Source of the DNA: Azospirillum sp. TSH64
GTDB lineage: Bacteria > Pseudomonadota > Alphaproteobacteria > Azospirillales > Azospirillaceae
Direction of reading: 5' to 3'
DNA: 64,000 bases
Assembly: GCF_003116035.1 (NCBI RefSeq)
Contig: NZ_LGQW01000015.1
Location: 5,242,353 to 5,306,352, forward strand
Positions 53,583 through 62,473 of the stretch are shown here, in pieces. The notes under the pieces were generated by a model. The model saw nothing but the letters and a program-made list of their open reading frames with translations, had not been told where the DNA came from and searched no databases. The first letter of the stretch is position 1, and the number at the start of each line of letters is the position of its first letter. Both the position numbers and the translations under genes were made by a program.

Positions 53583-56387
53583 TTAGGACGCCTTCGCGGT
53601 CTTCTTCTTCGGCGCGGCGGCTTCGGCGGGTGCATCCTTCGCAGCCTTGGCCTTGGTCGCCTTCTTGGCGGCCGGCTTCTTGGCCGCAGCCTTCGCCGGT
53701 GCCTTCGCCTTGGCTGGCTTCTCCGTCTCGGCGCCGTCGGCCTTGGCCGGCTCGGCGTCCTTGGCCGCCTTTCCGCCCTTCTTGGCGGCATCCTTGGCGA
53801 CCTTGGCGTCGATCAGTTCCAGCGCCTGCTCCAGCGTCACGCTGTCCGGCTCGGTCCCCTTGGGGATCGAGGCGTAGACGCTGGCGTGCTTCACATAAGG
53901 CCCGAAGCGGCCCGACCCCATGGTGATCGGCTTGCCGGTCTTCGGGTGGTCACCCAGCGTCTTGGCCGGGGCCGACGCCTTCTTGGCAGCGCCGGCCAGC
54001 AGGTCGACGGCGCGGTTGATGCCGATGGTCAGCACGTCGTCGTCGGGCGTCAGCGACTTATAGACGCTGCCATGCTTCAGGTAGGGACCGAAGCGGCCGA
54101 TGCCGGCGCTGATCTCCTCGGCCGTTTCCGGATGGTTGCCGATGACGCGCGGCAGGGCCAGCAGCTTCAGCGCGGTGTCGAGATCGACGTCGGCCGCGGC
54201 CATGCCCTTGGGCAGCGACACCCGCTTGGGCTTCGGCGCCTCGTCCTTCTTCTTTTTCTTCGCTTTCGGCTTCTTGCCGTCCGCCGCAGGCTCCTCTGCG
54301 GGCGGCTCCTCCACCGGCGGGGCAGCGGCGGCGGGCGCCGGGCCGAGCTGGATGTAGGCGCCGTAGGGACCGCGACGCACCGTCACCGGCAGGCCGGTCT
54401 CCGGATCGTTGCCCAGCTCGCGCGGGCCTTCCTGCGCCTCGCCGTTCTCGTCGTTGGCGACGGCCAGCGGCCGGGTGTAGCGGCATTCCGGATAGCGCGA
54501 GCAGCCGATGAAGGCGCCCATCTTGCCCAGCTTCAGCCCCAGCCGGCCCTCGCGGCAGACCGGGCAGACGCGCGGGTCATGGCCGTCCTCGGTGGCGGCC
54601 GGGAAGAAATGGGCGCCCAGCTCGTTGTCGAGCGTGGTCAGCACCTGGGTGATCGTCAGGTCCTTGGTGCCGTTCACCGCCACGTCGAAGGCGGTCCAGA
54701 AATCGCGCAGGACGGTCTTCCAGTCGATCTTGCCGTCGGAGATCTCGTCAAGCTGGTTCTCCAGCTCCGCCGTGAAGTTGTACTCCACATAGCGGTGGAA
54801 GAAGTTCTCCAGGAAGGCGGTGACCAGCCGGCCGCGGTCTTCGGGGATGAAGCGCCGTTTGTCCAGCCGCACGTAATTGCGATCCTGCAGCACCTGGAGG
54901 ATCGAGGCGTAGGTGGACGGGCGGCCGATCCCCAGCTCCTCCAGCTTCTTGACGAGGCTGGCTTCGGAATAACGCGGCGGCGGCTGGGTGAAGTGCTGTT
55001 CCGGGTCGATGTCGCCGCGGGAAAGATCATCACCCTGGTCCATGGCCGGCAGCCGGCGTTCCTGCTGGTCATCCTCGGCCGCGTCGTCACGGTCCTCCTG
55101 ATAGACCTTCAGGAAGCCGTCGAACACGACGATGGAGCCGGTGGCGCGCAGCACCACGTCCTTGGACGGGCTGGCGATGTCGACCGCCACCTGGTCCAGC
55201 ACGGCACTTTCCATCTGGCTGGCCAGCGTGCGCTTCCAGATCAGTTCATAGAGCCGCAGCTCGTCACTTTCCAGATAGCCGGCCACCGAGTCGGGGCGGC
55301 GGTGCAGGTCGGTCGGCCGGATGGCCTCGTGGGCCTCCTGGGCGTTCTTGGCGGCGGTCTTGTAGACGCGCGGCTGGGCCGGGACGTAGCGCTCGCCATA
55401 CTGCGTGCCGATCAGGCCGCGGGCGCCGTCGATGGCCTCCTGCGACAGGCTGACGCCGTCGGTTCGCATATAGGTGATGAGGCCGACCGTCTCGCCGCCG
55501 ATGTCCACGCCTTCATACAGCTTCTGCGCCGTGCGCATGGTGCGGGTGGCGCCGAAGCCCAGCTTGCGCGAGGCCTCCTGCTGCAAAGTGGAGGTGGTGA
55601 AGGGCGGCGACGGGTTGCGGCGGCTCTGCTTGCGCTCCACCGTCGAGACGGCGAAGGCCTGCGGACGGATCCGCGCCACCGCGGCCTCGGCGGCCTCGCG
55701 GTTGGGCAGGGCGAACTTGTCGAGGCGCTTGCCGTCCAGCTGGGTCAGCGACGCGGTGAAGGCAGAGCCGGCCGGCGTGGTGAAGCCCACCGCGATCGAC
55801 CAGTATTCCTGCGGCTTGAAGACCTCGATCTCCGACTCGCGCTCGCAGATCAGGCGCAGCGCCACCGACTGCACGCGGCCGGCGGACTTGGAGCCCGGCA
55901 GCTTGCGCCAAAGCACCGGCGACAGGGTGAAGCCGACCAGATAGTCCAGGGCGCGGCGCGCCAGATAGGCGTCGACCAGCTCCTGCGACACGGCGCGGGG
56001 GTTGGCCATGGCGGTCTGGACCGCGGACTTTGTAATCTCGTTGAAGGTGACGCGCTGGACGTCGCGGTTGTCGGACAGGTGCTTCTCGCGAAGGAGTTCG
56101 GACAGATGCCAGGCGATGGCCTCTCCCTCGCGATCCGGATCGGTTGCGAGGTAGATGCGGTCGGCCGACTTCACCGCCTTGGCGATTTCATCGATGTGGC
56201 GCTTGGAGCGGTCGCCCAGCTCCCATTCCATCGCGAAGTCTTCGTCCGGGCGCACCGAGCCGTCCCGGGCCGGTAGGTCGCGGACATGGCCGAAGCTGGC
56301 GATGACGGTGTAGTCGTCGCCCAGATACTTGTTGATGGTCTTCGCCTTGGCCGGCGATTCGACGATGACGACGTTGCTGCCCGGCAA
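53583..56387 (-). CDS. topA: DNA topoisomerase I
   Basis: The 934-residue enzyme has the TOPRIM domain (VVIVESPAKAKTINKYLGDD, ATDPDREGEAIAWHLSE), the catalytic Tyr in GLITYMRTDGVSLS, and the central VGRPSTYASILQVLQDRNYV-like block. One zinc-finger-like module follows (CPVCREGRLGLKLGKMGAFIGCS), then toprim-associated repeats and a 90-residue Lys/Ala-rich tail. It removes negative supercoils. No ATG is available; TTG at 56387, giving MPGSNVVIVESP, matches family N-termini and lies after GAAGGG. A longer TTG start at 56489 would overlap dprA. It is 46 bases after dprA. Confidence 0.95.
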   Translation of the reverse strand: MPGSNVVIVESPAKAKTINKYLGDDYTVIASFGHVRDLPARDGSVRPDEDFAMEWELGDRSKRHIDEIAKAVKSADRIYLATDPDREGEAIAWHLSELLREKHLSDNRDVQRVTFNEITKSAVQTAMANPRAVSQELVDAYLARRALDYLVGFTLSPVLWRKLPGSKSAGRVQSVALRLICERESEIEVFKPQEYWSIAVGFTTPAGSAFTASLTQLDGKRLDKFALPNREAAEAAVARIRPQAFAVSTVERKQSRRNPSPPFTTSTLQQEASRKLGFGATRTMRTAQKLYEGVDIGGETVGLITYMRTDGVSLSQEAIDGARGLIGTQYGERYVPAQPRVYKTAAKNAQEAHEAIRPTDLHRRPDSVAGYLESDELRLYELIWKRTLASQMESAVLDQVAVDIASPSKDVVLRATGSIVVFDGFLKVYQEDRDDAAEDDQQERRLPAMDQGDDLSRGDIDPEQHFTQPPPRYSEASLVKKLEELGIGRPSTYASILQVLQDRNYVRLDKRRFIPEDRGRLVTAFLENFFHRYVEYNFTAELENQLDEISDGKIDWKTVLRDFWTAFDVAVNGTKDLTITQVLTTLDNELGAHFFPAATEDGHDPRVCPVCREGRLGLKLGKMGAFIGCSRYPECRYTRPLAVANDENGEAQEGPRELGNDPETGLPVTVRRGPYGAYIQLGPAPAAAAPPVEEPPAEEPAADGKKPKAKKKKKDEAPKPKRVSLPKGMAAADVDLDTALKLLALPRVIGNHPETAEEISAGIGRFGPYLKHGSVYKSLTPDDDVLTIGINRAVDLLAGAAKKASAPAKTLGDHPKTGKPITMGSGRFGPYVKHASVYASIPKGTEPDSVTLEQALELIDAKVAKDAAKKGGKAAKDAEPAKADGAETEKPAKAKAPAKAAAKKPAAKKATKAKAAKDAPAEAAAPKKKTAKAS

Positions 56388-56433
56388 GAAACCAGCCCTT
56401 CGCGTATGCCCACTCAAACCAAGGCGGCGCCGA

Positions 56434-57570
56434 TCAGGCGAGAGAGACCTGATGACCGGGAAGACGCTGGACTCGGCCGGCAAGCTCAAGTTCCAGAACC
56501 ACGGTCAGCACCACCGGAGCGGACAATTGGCACCCGCGAACGAGTTCGTCAATGGTGACGGGCGAGGGACCGAGGTTTTCCAGCACCACGGCACGCGCCT
56601 TGGCAAGGTCGGATTCGTCGGGTTCCATCGCTCGGCCATGGGTGAGGGCGGGTGCGCTGAACAGGTCGGGCTGCCGTTCGGCCAGCGTCGGCGGGCGCAG
56701 GGTTTCGATGGCGCGCAGCACGTCGTCGGTGCGCTCCACCAGCGTGGCGCCCTGGCGCAGCAGGTTGTTGGTGCCATGGCAGCGGGGGTCGAGCGGGGAG
56801 CCCGGCACCGCCATCACCTCGCGTCCCTGCTCCAGCGCCATCCGCGCGGTGATCAGCGAGCCGGAGCGCAAGGCCGCCTCCACCACCAGCACCCCCAGCG
56901 ACAGGCCGGAGATCAGGCGGTTGCGGCGGGGGAAGTGGCGGGCCTGCGGCTGGGTGCCGATGGCGCTTTCCGCCACCGCCACGCCCTGCGCCAGGATGTC
57001 GCGGTACAGCCCCTCATTCTCCGGCGGATAGACGACGTCGATGCCGCCTGCCAGCACCGCGGCTGTGCCGCTGGCCAGCGAACCGGCATGGGCTGCGGTG
57101 TCGATGCCGCGGGCCAGGCCGGAGACCACCAGCAGCCCGGCCGCCCCAAGCTCCCGCGCCAGAGACTCGGCGAATTTCTTGCCGTTCAGCGAGGCGTTCC
57201 GCGCTCCGACGATGGCGACCGCGCGCCGTTGCAGCAAATGGGCATGCCCCATGATCGAGATCACCGGCGGCGCGTCGTCCACCGCGGCCAGGGGTTCCGG
57301 GTAGTCCGGTTCGCAGGCGCAGAGCAGCCGGGCACCGAAGCGGCGGTTGGCCTGCATCTCCCGCTCCGCCTCCGCCTTGGCGGCGATGCGCAGCGGCTTG
57401 GCCCGCCCGCCGCGCCGCGCCAGATCCGGCAGCATGTCGAGCGCCTTGGCAGCGCTGCCATACTGGTCCAGCAGGCGGTGAAACGTGATCGGCCCGACAT
57501 TCTCCGTCCGGATGAGGCGGATCCAGTCGAGCCGTTCGGCATCGGTCAAAGGGCGGCGCGGTTGTGTCAT
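56434..57570 (-). CDS. dprA: DNA-processing protein DprA
   Basis: The 378-residue protein has a helical N-terminal domain, the Rossmann core (VAIVGARNASLNGKKFAESL; VVSGLARGIDTAAHAGSL; YPPENEGLY; FPRRNRLISGLS; VVEAALRSGSLITA) and a C-terminal winged-helix domain. DprA loads RecA on incoming single-stranded DNA in transformation and may act in recombination generally. It precedes topA on the same strand, the common dprA-topA pair. The start MTQPRRPLTD is the family start. Confidence 0.95.
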   Translation of the reverse strand: MTQPRRPLTDAERLDWIRLIRTENVGPITFHRLLDQYGSAAKALDMLPDLARRGGRAKPLRIAAKAEAEREMQANRRFGARLLCACEPDYPEPLAAVDDAPPVISIMGHAHLLQRRAVAIVGARNASLNGKKFAESLARELGAAGLLVVSGLARGIDTAAHAGSLASGTAAVLAGGIDVVYPPENEGLYRDILAQGVAVAESAIGTQPQARHFPRRNRLISGLSLGVLVVEAALRSGSLITARMALEQGREVMAVPGSPLDPRCHGTNNLLRQGATLVERTDDVLRAIETLRPPTLAERQPDLFSAPALTHGRAMEPDESDLAKARAVVLENLGPSPVTIDELVRGCQLSAPVVLTVVLELELAGRVQRLPGHQVSLA

Positions 57571-57954
57571 GCGGCAAACATTTACAACCTGCTATCGGCT
57601 CGTTCAACATACATTCGCGTTATTTCGCCCTGAATTCGATGTTTGTGCTCCTGCATGGGTCGGCAGAGCCGTGTCTGCGGGAATGCCATCGGTCTGGGGT
57701 AGCGGCGCGCCGTTGCGAAACAATCTTATTCTGGTGCGGCAACGAAATTCCATTCGCCAAGTTGGAACCAAGATATTAGCTTTAATTCATCTTTGAGATC
57801 TATGCAAAAAGTCTATGGTTATTCGCGTTACATGGCAGCTGGATGCTTCATGGATCATGAAAATTGTCACAACCTGACAGATTTATTCTTATGGAAACCT
57901 CTGCGGTTATCGCTATTATTCGCATACATAATAGAGTACTCACGTGGGGGAGCG
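57571..57954 (+). other. AT-rich gene-free interval before the soluble chemoreceptor gene
   Basis: This 384-base stretch is clearly less GC-rich than the genes around it. It holds the divergent dprA promoter at the left and a possible promoter for the chemoreceptor at 57864-57892. An open frame runs through the right half but has no ribosome site. Nothing else was recognised. Confidence 0.45.
57864..57892 (+). promoter_or_regulatory. possible sigma-70 promoter of the soluble chemoreceptor gene
   Basis: TTGTCA-N17-TCTTAT, about 60 bases before the ATG. Spacing is ideal and the -10 box poor. Confidence 0.25.
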
Positions 57955-59433
57955 ATGTTCGGACGGGGAAAGCAGACTCTTGCGCTCAAGCGCAAGATGG
58001 CGGCGCTCGATGCGCTGCGCGCCAAGGTGATGGTGGCGGATGCCGATCTGACCATCGTCCATGTCAACCCCGCGGTGGTCGGGCTGCTGCGCCAGGCGGA
58101 GGGCGATCTGCGCAAGGAGTTGCCGCGCCTGGACGTCAATCGTCTGGTCGGCAGCAACATCGACGTCTTCCACAAGAATCCCAGCCATCAACGCGGCATG
58201 CTGGCGGCGCTGACCAAGCCGCACAGCGCCACCATCAAGGTCGGCGGGCACCAGTTCGACCTGCTGGTCACGCCGCTGACCGAGGACGGCCAGCGCATCG
58301 GTTTCGTCGTCGAATGGGCCGATGCCAAGGATCGGCTGCAAAACCTCGACTATGCCGCGCAGATGACGGCGATCAACCGGTCGCAGGCGGTGATCGAGTT
58401 CACCACCGAAGGCATCATCACCAAGGCCAACGACAATTTCCTGAAGGTGATGGGCTATCGCCTGGACGAGGTCGTCGGCAAGAACCACAGCATGTTTGTC
58501 GAGACCGCCTACCGCGACAGTGCGGACTACGCCCGTTTCTGGGAAACGTTGCGGCGGGGCGAATTTCAGGCGGCGCAGTACAAGCGGATCGCCAAATCCG
58601 GCAAGCCGGTGTGGATCGAGGGCGCCTACAACCCGATTCTCGACGAGAAGGGACGGGTGGTCAAAGTGGTCAAGTTCGCCGTCGACGTGACCGCGCAGGT
58701 CCAGTTGCTGAACAACCTGAAGATCATGATCGACAAGAATTTCGGCGAGGTCGATCAGGCGCTTCACCTGTCGATGGGAGAGGCGGACTCGGCCAACCAC
58801 GCCGCGGGTTCGACCTCGGCCAGCGTCCAGGCGGTGGCCGCGAGTGCCGAGGAACTGGTCGCCTCCATTGGCGAGATTTCCCAAAGCATGACCCGCGCCC
58901 GCGCGGCGACGGACGGCGCCTTCGACCGCACGGTGACGGTGGCGGAAAGCACCGACAGGCTGGCGACGGCCGCCCAGGCGATGAACGGCATCGTCGGGAT
59001 GATCAACAGCATCGCCGGCCAGATCAACCTGCTGGCGCTGAACGCCACCATCGAAGCGGCCCGCGCCGGAGAGGCGGGCAAGGGGTTCGCCGTCGTCGCC
59101 TCCGAGGTGAAGAACCTCGCCAACCAGGCCGGCAAGGCGACCGAGCAGATCTCCGCCGAGATCGAAGGCATCCAGTCGACCTCGACCGAGGTCGCCACCG
59201 CCTTGAGCGCCATCCGCGAGGCGGTCGCGGCGGTGCGGGAGCATGTCACCGGCACGGCGTCGGCGGTGGAGGAGCAGAGCGCCGTCACCCAGACGATGTC
59301 GTCCAACATGCAGAGCGCATCCGCCGCCGTGGCGACGGTGACCTCGAACATCACCGCCATCTCCAGCGCGGTCAGCCAAGTGGCCGGCGCGGTCGGACGG
59401 ACCAAGGAGGCGGCGCACGTCCTCGTACGCTGA
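57955..59433 (+). CDS. soluble methyl-accepting chemotaxis protein with two PAS domains
   Basis: The 492-residue chemoreceptor has no membrane segment. PAS1 (about residues 20-120; MVADADLTIVHVNPAVVGLL) and PAS2 (about 140-245; GIITKANDNFLKVMGYRLDE, then IEGAYNPILDEKGRV) precede the signalling domain with TNLLALNATIEAARAGEAGK-type tip (INLLALNATIEA). PAS2 resembles Aer-type PAS that bind flavin or heme, so redox or oxygen sensing is possible. GGGGGAG precedes the ATG at 57955; a longer frame is rejected. No CheR tether is present. Confidence 0.9.
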   Translation: MFGRGKQTLALKRKMAALDALRAKVMVADADLTIVHVNPAVVGLLRQAEGDLRKELPRLDVNRLVGSNIDVFHKNPSHQRGMLAALTKPHSATIKVGGHQFDLLVTPLTEDGQRIGFVVEWADAKDRLQNLDYAAQMTAINRSQAVIEFTTEGIITKANDNFLKVMGYRLDEVVGKNHSMFVETAYRDSADYARFWETLRRGEFQAAQYKRIAKSGKPVWIEGAYNPILDEKGRVVKVVKFAVDVTAQVQLLNNLKIMIDKNFGEVDQALHLSMGEADSANHAAGSTSASVQAVAASAEELVASIGEISQSMTRARAATDGAFDRTVTVAESTDRLATAAQAMNGIVGMINSIAGQINLLALNATIEAARAGEAGKGFAVVASEVKNLANQAGKATEQISAEIEGIQSTSTEVATALSAIREAVAAVREHVTGTASAVEEQSAVTQTMSSNMQSASAAVATVTSNITAISSAVSQVAGAVGRTKEAAHVLVR

Positions 59434-59457
59434 CGCGAAGGCGCGGCGGGCCGATCC

Positions 59458-60870
59458 TTACGTCTCGGGGGAGACCGCCTTCGCCACTTTGGCCTTGCGC
59501 GCCGCCACCTCGAACGCGACGTCCTCGATCAGCCCGCCGGTCAGCGAGGACAGGGCCGACTTCAGGCTCGGCCAGTGATTCATGCGGGCGGTGTCGGCAA
59601 CGGCGGCGTTCCTGGCCATCAGGACGAGGCGGCGGCCGCCCTGGGGGGCCTCCTCCACCCGGTCCGGCTCCAGCTCGGCCAGCAGCGGCGCGGGCACCTT
59701 GCCCTTCAAAGCGTGCAGGACGGCGGCCCACAGGGCGGTCACGTCGTCGGCGTCGGGCAGCGGGCCCAAGTCGGCGAGGCCGGCCTCCACCGGATCGGCA
59801 GGAGCCACGGTGTCGACCTTGCCGATGCGGCGCGCCCGGCGGCCGGCGCTGTGGCGTTCGCGCTCCAGATAGGTCTCGGCCGCCTCCTCCTCGTCCTTGG
59901 CGAGGAATTCCAGCGTCACCGCCTCGATCTTGCGGCCTTTCCGCTTCATCTTGTCTTCCGGCATGCTGACGCGGAAGGGGGCGAGCTGGTTCACCTCGGC
60001 GATGGCGCGGTCGATGGTGCGGGTGCGCAGGATGCCGAAATCCTTGTAGGCGCCCTCCGGCACGTTCATCAGCTTGCGCAGCGTGTCGATGTCGAGCTCC
60101 AGCGACGGATAATCCATCTGGTAGCGCTGCATGCCGATCTCGTAGAGCTTCAGCGCGTAGGTGCTGGTGACCTTGACCATCGCCGGACCGGACAGCTTGG
60201 CCCACAGCTGCGACGAGCGCTGGATTTCCAGGAAGGCGTCGGTGAACTGGAAATGGATGTCGGCGGCGTCGCTGTCCTCCTCCTCCTCCGGCCGGACATA
60301 GCTGGAGAGGATGCGCAGTTCGGCGCGCGACCGCCGGCCGCGGAAGGGACCGATGACCACCAGGCTGGAATCGAAGATTTCCTTCAGCGCGTCGAAGATG
60401 CGCTCGTTGCCCTTGTGGTTGCCGCGCACCACGCGCTTGGGCATGCGGTAGAGCTTGTTGGCGAAATTCTGGCTGCCGGCGAGATGGATCATGAAGTTCA
60501 GCATCTTCTGCGCCGGCAGCGACAGCCGCGTGCCGTTGGCGGGATAGCTGTAGACCGCCTCCGCCGCCTTGATCAGATGCTTGTAGCCGTCGCGCTCGAA
60601 GGTGGCGCTGGCGACGCGGGCGGTCAGGCCGGCGACCGGGGCCGCGGAGTCGGCGCTGACCGCCGGCAGCGTGGCCGCCGCGCCGTCGCCGTCGATCACA
60701 GCACCGCCGGCCAGATCCTGCGGGCCCAGCACCACCAGCCCCGGTCCGCCCTTCGCCGATTCCGCAATCCTGTCGGCAGTCATCGGGGCCGCCATGGGCG
60801 CAGCCGCATCCGACGGGACGGACTCCTCCGCCACCGTGCTGCGCGCCTTCCTGCGCCCCGTCCCCGCCAT
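59458..60870 (-). CDS. replication initiation protein (RepB/Rep_3 superfamily-like)
   Basis: The 470-residue protein has an Ala-rich N-terminus (1-85), then a Rep_3-like region: KHLIKAAEAVYSYPANGTRL and SLPAQKMLNFMIHLAG (first winged helix), a central part with the acidic EEEEDSDAADIHFQ, and a second winged helix (TYALKLYEIGMQRYQMDYPS; RKLMNVPEGAYKDFGILRTR; TIDRAIAEVNQLAPFRVSM). The last 150 residues are extra to plasmid Rep_3 proteins. Such initiators bind iterons as monomers and repress their own gene as dimers. Immediately upstream are an inverted half-site pair (60909-60931) and ten iterons. GGAGG precedes the ATG. It converges with a chemoreceptor gene; no parAB is in view. Confidence 0.8.
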   Translation of the reverse strand: MAGTGRRKARSTVAEESVPSDAAAPMAAPMTADRIAESAKGGPGLVVLGPQDLAGGAVIDGDGAAATLPAVSADSAAPVAGLTARVASATFERDGYKHLIKAAEAVYSYPANGTRLSLPAQKMLNFMIHLAGSQNFANKLYRMPKRVVRGNHKGNERIFDALKEIFDSSLVVIGPFRGRRSRAELRILSSYVRPEEEEDSDAADIHFQFTDAFLEIQRSSQLWAKLSGPAMVKVTSTYALKLYEIGMQRYQMDYPSLELDIDTLRKLMNVPEGAYKDFGILRTRTIDRAIAEVNQLAPFRVSMPEDKMKRKGRKIEAVTLEFLAKDEEEAAETYLERERHSAGRRARRIGKVDTVAPADPVEAGLADLGPLPDADDVTALWAAVLHALKGKVPAPLLAELEPDRVEEAPQGGRRLVLMARNAAVADTARMNHWPSLKSALSSLTGGLIEDVAFEVAARKAKVAKAVSPET

Positions 60871-60908
60871 AGCCGTCCTCCGCCAGAATCGGGGGAGGCT
60901 AAATCAAT

Positions 60909-60931
60909 CCTTACCAGAAAAACAAGTAAGG
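60909..60931 (-). promoter_or_regulatory. inverted iteron half-sites: probable rep autoregulation operator
   Basis: CCTTAC-N11-GTAAGG lies 39-61 bases upstream of the rep ATG. The six bases are exactly the conserved left half of the iterons, the arrangement expected for a Rep dimer operator. Confidence 0.7.
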
Positions 60932-60960
60932 AAAGGGTCGCGCCGCAGAATCCTTTTCAT

Positions 60961-61545
60961 CCTTACACCCTGGGGGCGGAACCCTTACGCCCCGGGGGGT
61001 GTGCGAATCGCCCCCGCCCCGTAAGGCTGTTTCCCCCACCCTGTAAGGAAGATTCGCACCGACTCGCGGACTCCCCTGGAGATTCGCGCCGACGAATCCT
61101 CTTAAAAGGGAAAGGGAGTCGCAAAGCCTTGCCAAGTGCCGGATCCGCAACCGCTTCCCCAAGGCGTCGACAGCGCGAATCTGGCCCCAAGGGGTCTGTC
61201 GACATGGCCGCAGGTGCCGAATCGCACCGACTCGATTCGCAAAGACGCCCTTGAGAGAGCGGCGCCATCCTTACTCCCTGGGGGAGCAACGCCATTTTTG
61301 CTGTCCAGGGCTCTGTGGGCAAGCACAATCCTTACGGCTTGGGGGCGCTGACAACCGGATCCAGGCCCCCGAGAGGTAAGGATCAGGCCATTCATGAGAG
61401 CCCTTCGTCCGATTCTGGGCTGTGCAAGGAGCCACGGACGCTTGGACGCCCCCAGGATGTAAGGAAGCCCGCCCCCAAGCCGTAAGGATCGGGGAACGGG
61501 CCTGTCTTGCGCACCGGGCTGGAGTGTAGCCCCCAGGGAGTAAGG
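60961..61545. repeat. ten 16-bp iterons, consensus CCTTAC-N5-GGGGG
   Basis: Direct copies start at 60961, 60983, 61269 and 61330. Inverted copies start at 61011, 61033, 61366, 61449, 61472 and 61530. Every copy keeps CCTTAC and GGGGG exactly, and only the five middle bases vary (ACCCT, GCCCC, GGGGC, AGGGT, TCCCT, GGCTT, CTCTC, ATCCT, GGCTT, TCCCT). Copies 5 and 10 are identical, as are 6 and 9. Six of ten have AT just before CCTTAC. Neighbouring pairs are 22-23 bases apart at 60961/60983, 61011/61033 and 61449/61472, about two helix turns, so bound proteins would lie on one face. Confidence 0.9.
61051..61240. repeat. second repeat family in the origin (GATTCGCACCGACTCG)
   Basis: GATTCGCACCGACTCG at 61051-61066, GATTCGCGCCGAC at 61081-61093 and GAATCGCACCGACTCG at 61219-61234, the last followed by ATTCGC. 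They fill the spacer between the two iteron groups. Confidence 0.6.
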
Positions 61546-61592
61546 ATAGGAAAGAAGGAACAGGATAAAGCTTTGTTATATAATGTTTTTTC

Positions 61593-62345
61593 TCAATGGG
61601 CCGCCAGCAGCAGAAGCCCCTGGCCGAGATAGACGCTGGCGGTTCCCATCACCAGATAGCGGCTCCACAGGCGAAACTGGGCGTCGCTCATACGGTCGAG
61701 GACGCGGCGGGAGAGATTCGTGCCGATCAGCGCCATGGCGATCGACATCAGGATCACCGTCGATTCCACCGTCTCGTCGCCGCTGCCCGCCACCAGCGGG
61801 GCGAAATAGACGATCTTCACCAGATGGCCGACCGATTGGATGGCCGCCTTGGTGGCGACCACGCTCTGCCGGGTCATGGCGCTGCGGATGAAGAAGGTGT
61901 CGAGCAGGGGGCCGGAGATGCCGGCGAGCAGCTGGATGCCCATGCAGAGGAAGCCGCCCAGCACGCCATGCAGCGGCTTCTGCGCGTTCAGCGCCCAGCG
62001 GGCGGGGATGGCCAGCGCCAGGAAGGGCGTCAGCCCCAGGATCAGCAGCGACACCGCCCGGTCCGGCACGGCGCCGACCAGGGCGAACAGCAGGCCGGCG
62101 ACCGAACCGCCGAGCGCGAAGCGCAGGATGACCGGCCAGACGACATGGCGCCGCCACAGCCACGCCCGCCAGCCGTTGGAGGCGAACTGCGTCACGCCAT
62201 GCAGAAGCATCGCCGACGGCACCGGCAGCAGGATCAGCAGCAGGCCCATCAGCACCATGCCGCCGGCCATGCCGAACAGGCCCGACAGAAACGAGGTCAC
62301 GAGAACGGTGAGGCCAAGCCCCACCATCAGCGGAAGCGTCAGCAT
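61593..62345 (-). CDS. TauE/SafE (TSUP) family permease
   Basis: The 250-residue membrane protein has eight or so hydrophobic helices with the TSUP repeat pattern (LSGLFGMAGGMVLMGLLLIL near the N-terminus; LAGISGPLLDTFFIRSAMTR in the second repeat, then VATKAAIQSVGHLVKIVYF). Members export sulphite, sulphoacetate or other organosulphur anions. It is divergent from a LysR-type regulator with 128 bases between them, so it is the probable target of that regulator. Confidence 0.88.
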   Translation of the reverse strand: MLTLPLMVGLGLTVLVTSFLSGLFGMAGGMVLMGLLLILLPVPSAMLLHGVTQFASNGWRAWLWRRHVVWPVILRFALGGSVAGLLFALVGAVPDRAVSLLILGLTPFLALAIPARWALNAQKPLHGVLGGFLCMGIQLLAGISGPLLDTFFIRSAMTRQSVVATKAAIQSVGHLVKIVYFAPLVAGSGDETVESTVILMSIAMALIGTNLSRRVLDRMSDAQFRLWSRYLVMGTASVYLGQGLLLLAAH

Positions 62346-62473
62346 GAATCGCCCAATCTCAGAGAGGATGGCCGGAAACTCTCACGCGCACGGTTGCGCC
62401 GCAAACGGCATTGTTCGATGCTCAGCCCCAGAAAAAGTTGGGGTGGGATCGGAGTGACCTTGGGGATGGACGC

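Larger units (their letters stand above)
60871..61592. other. iteron-type replication origin (gene-free, 722 bases)
   Basis: No gene lies here. The interval holds the rep operator (60909-60931), ten iterons (60961-61545), a second repeat family (61051-61240) and an AT-rich patch with TTATATAATG and a T-run (about 61563-61595) at the end farther from rep, which would suit strand opening. No perfect DnaA box (TTATCCACA) was seen. Confidence 0.75.

Noticed and set aside
60961..61545. The repeats beside rep as a CRISPR array
   Set aside because: The repeats are 16 bp, occur in both orientations, have irregular spacing and no cas genes are near. They fit iterons instead.
60871..61592. DnaA boxes in the origin interval
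   Set aside because: No TTATCCACA or close match was found by eye on either strand; only the AT-rich end was noted.
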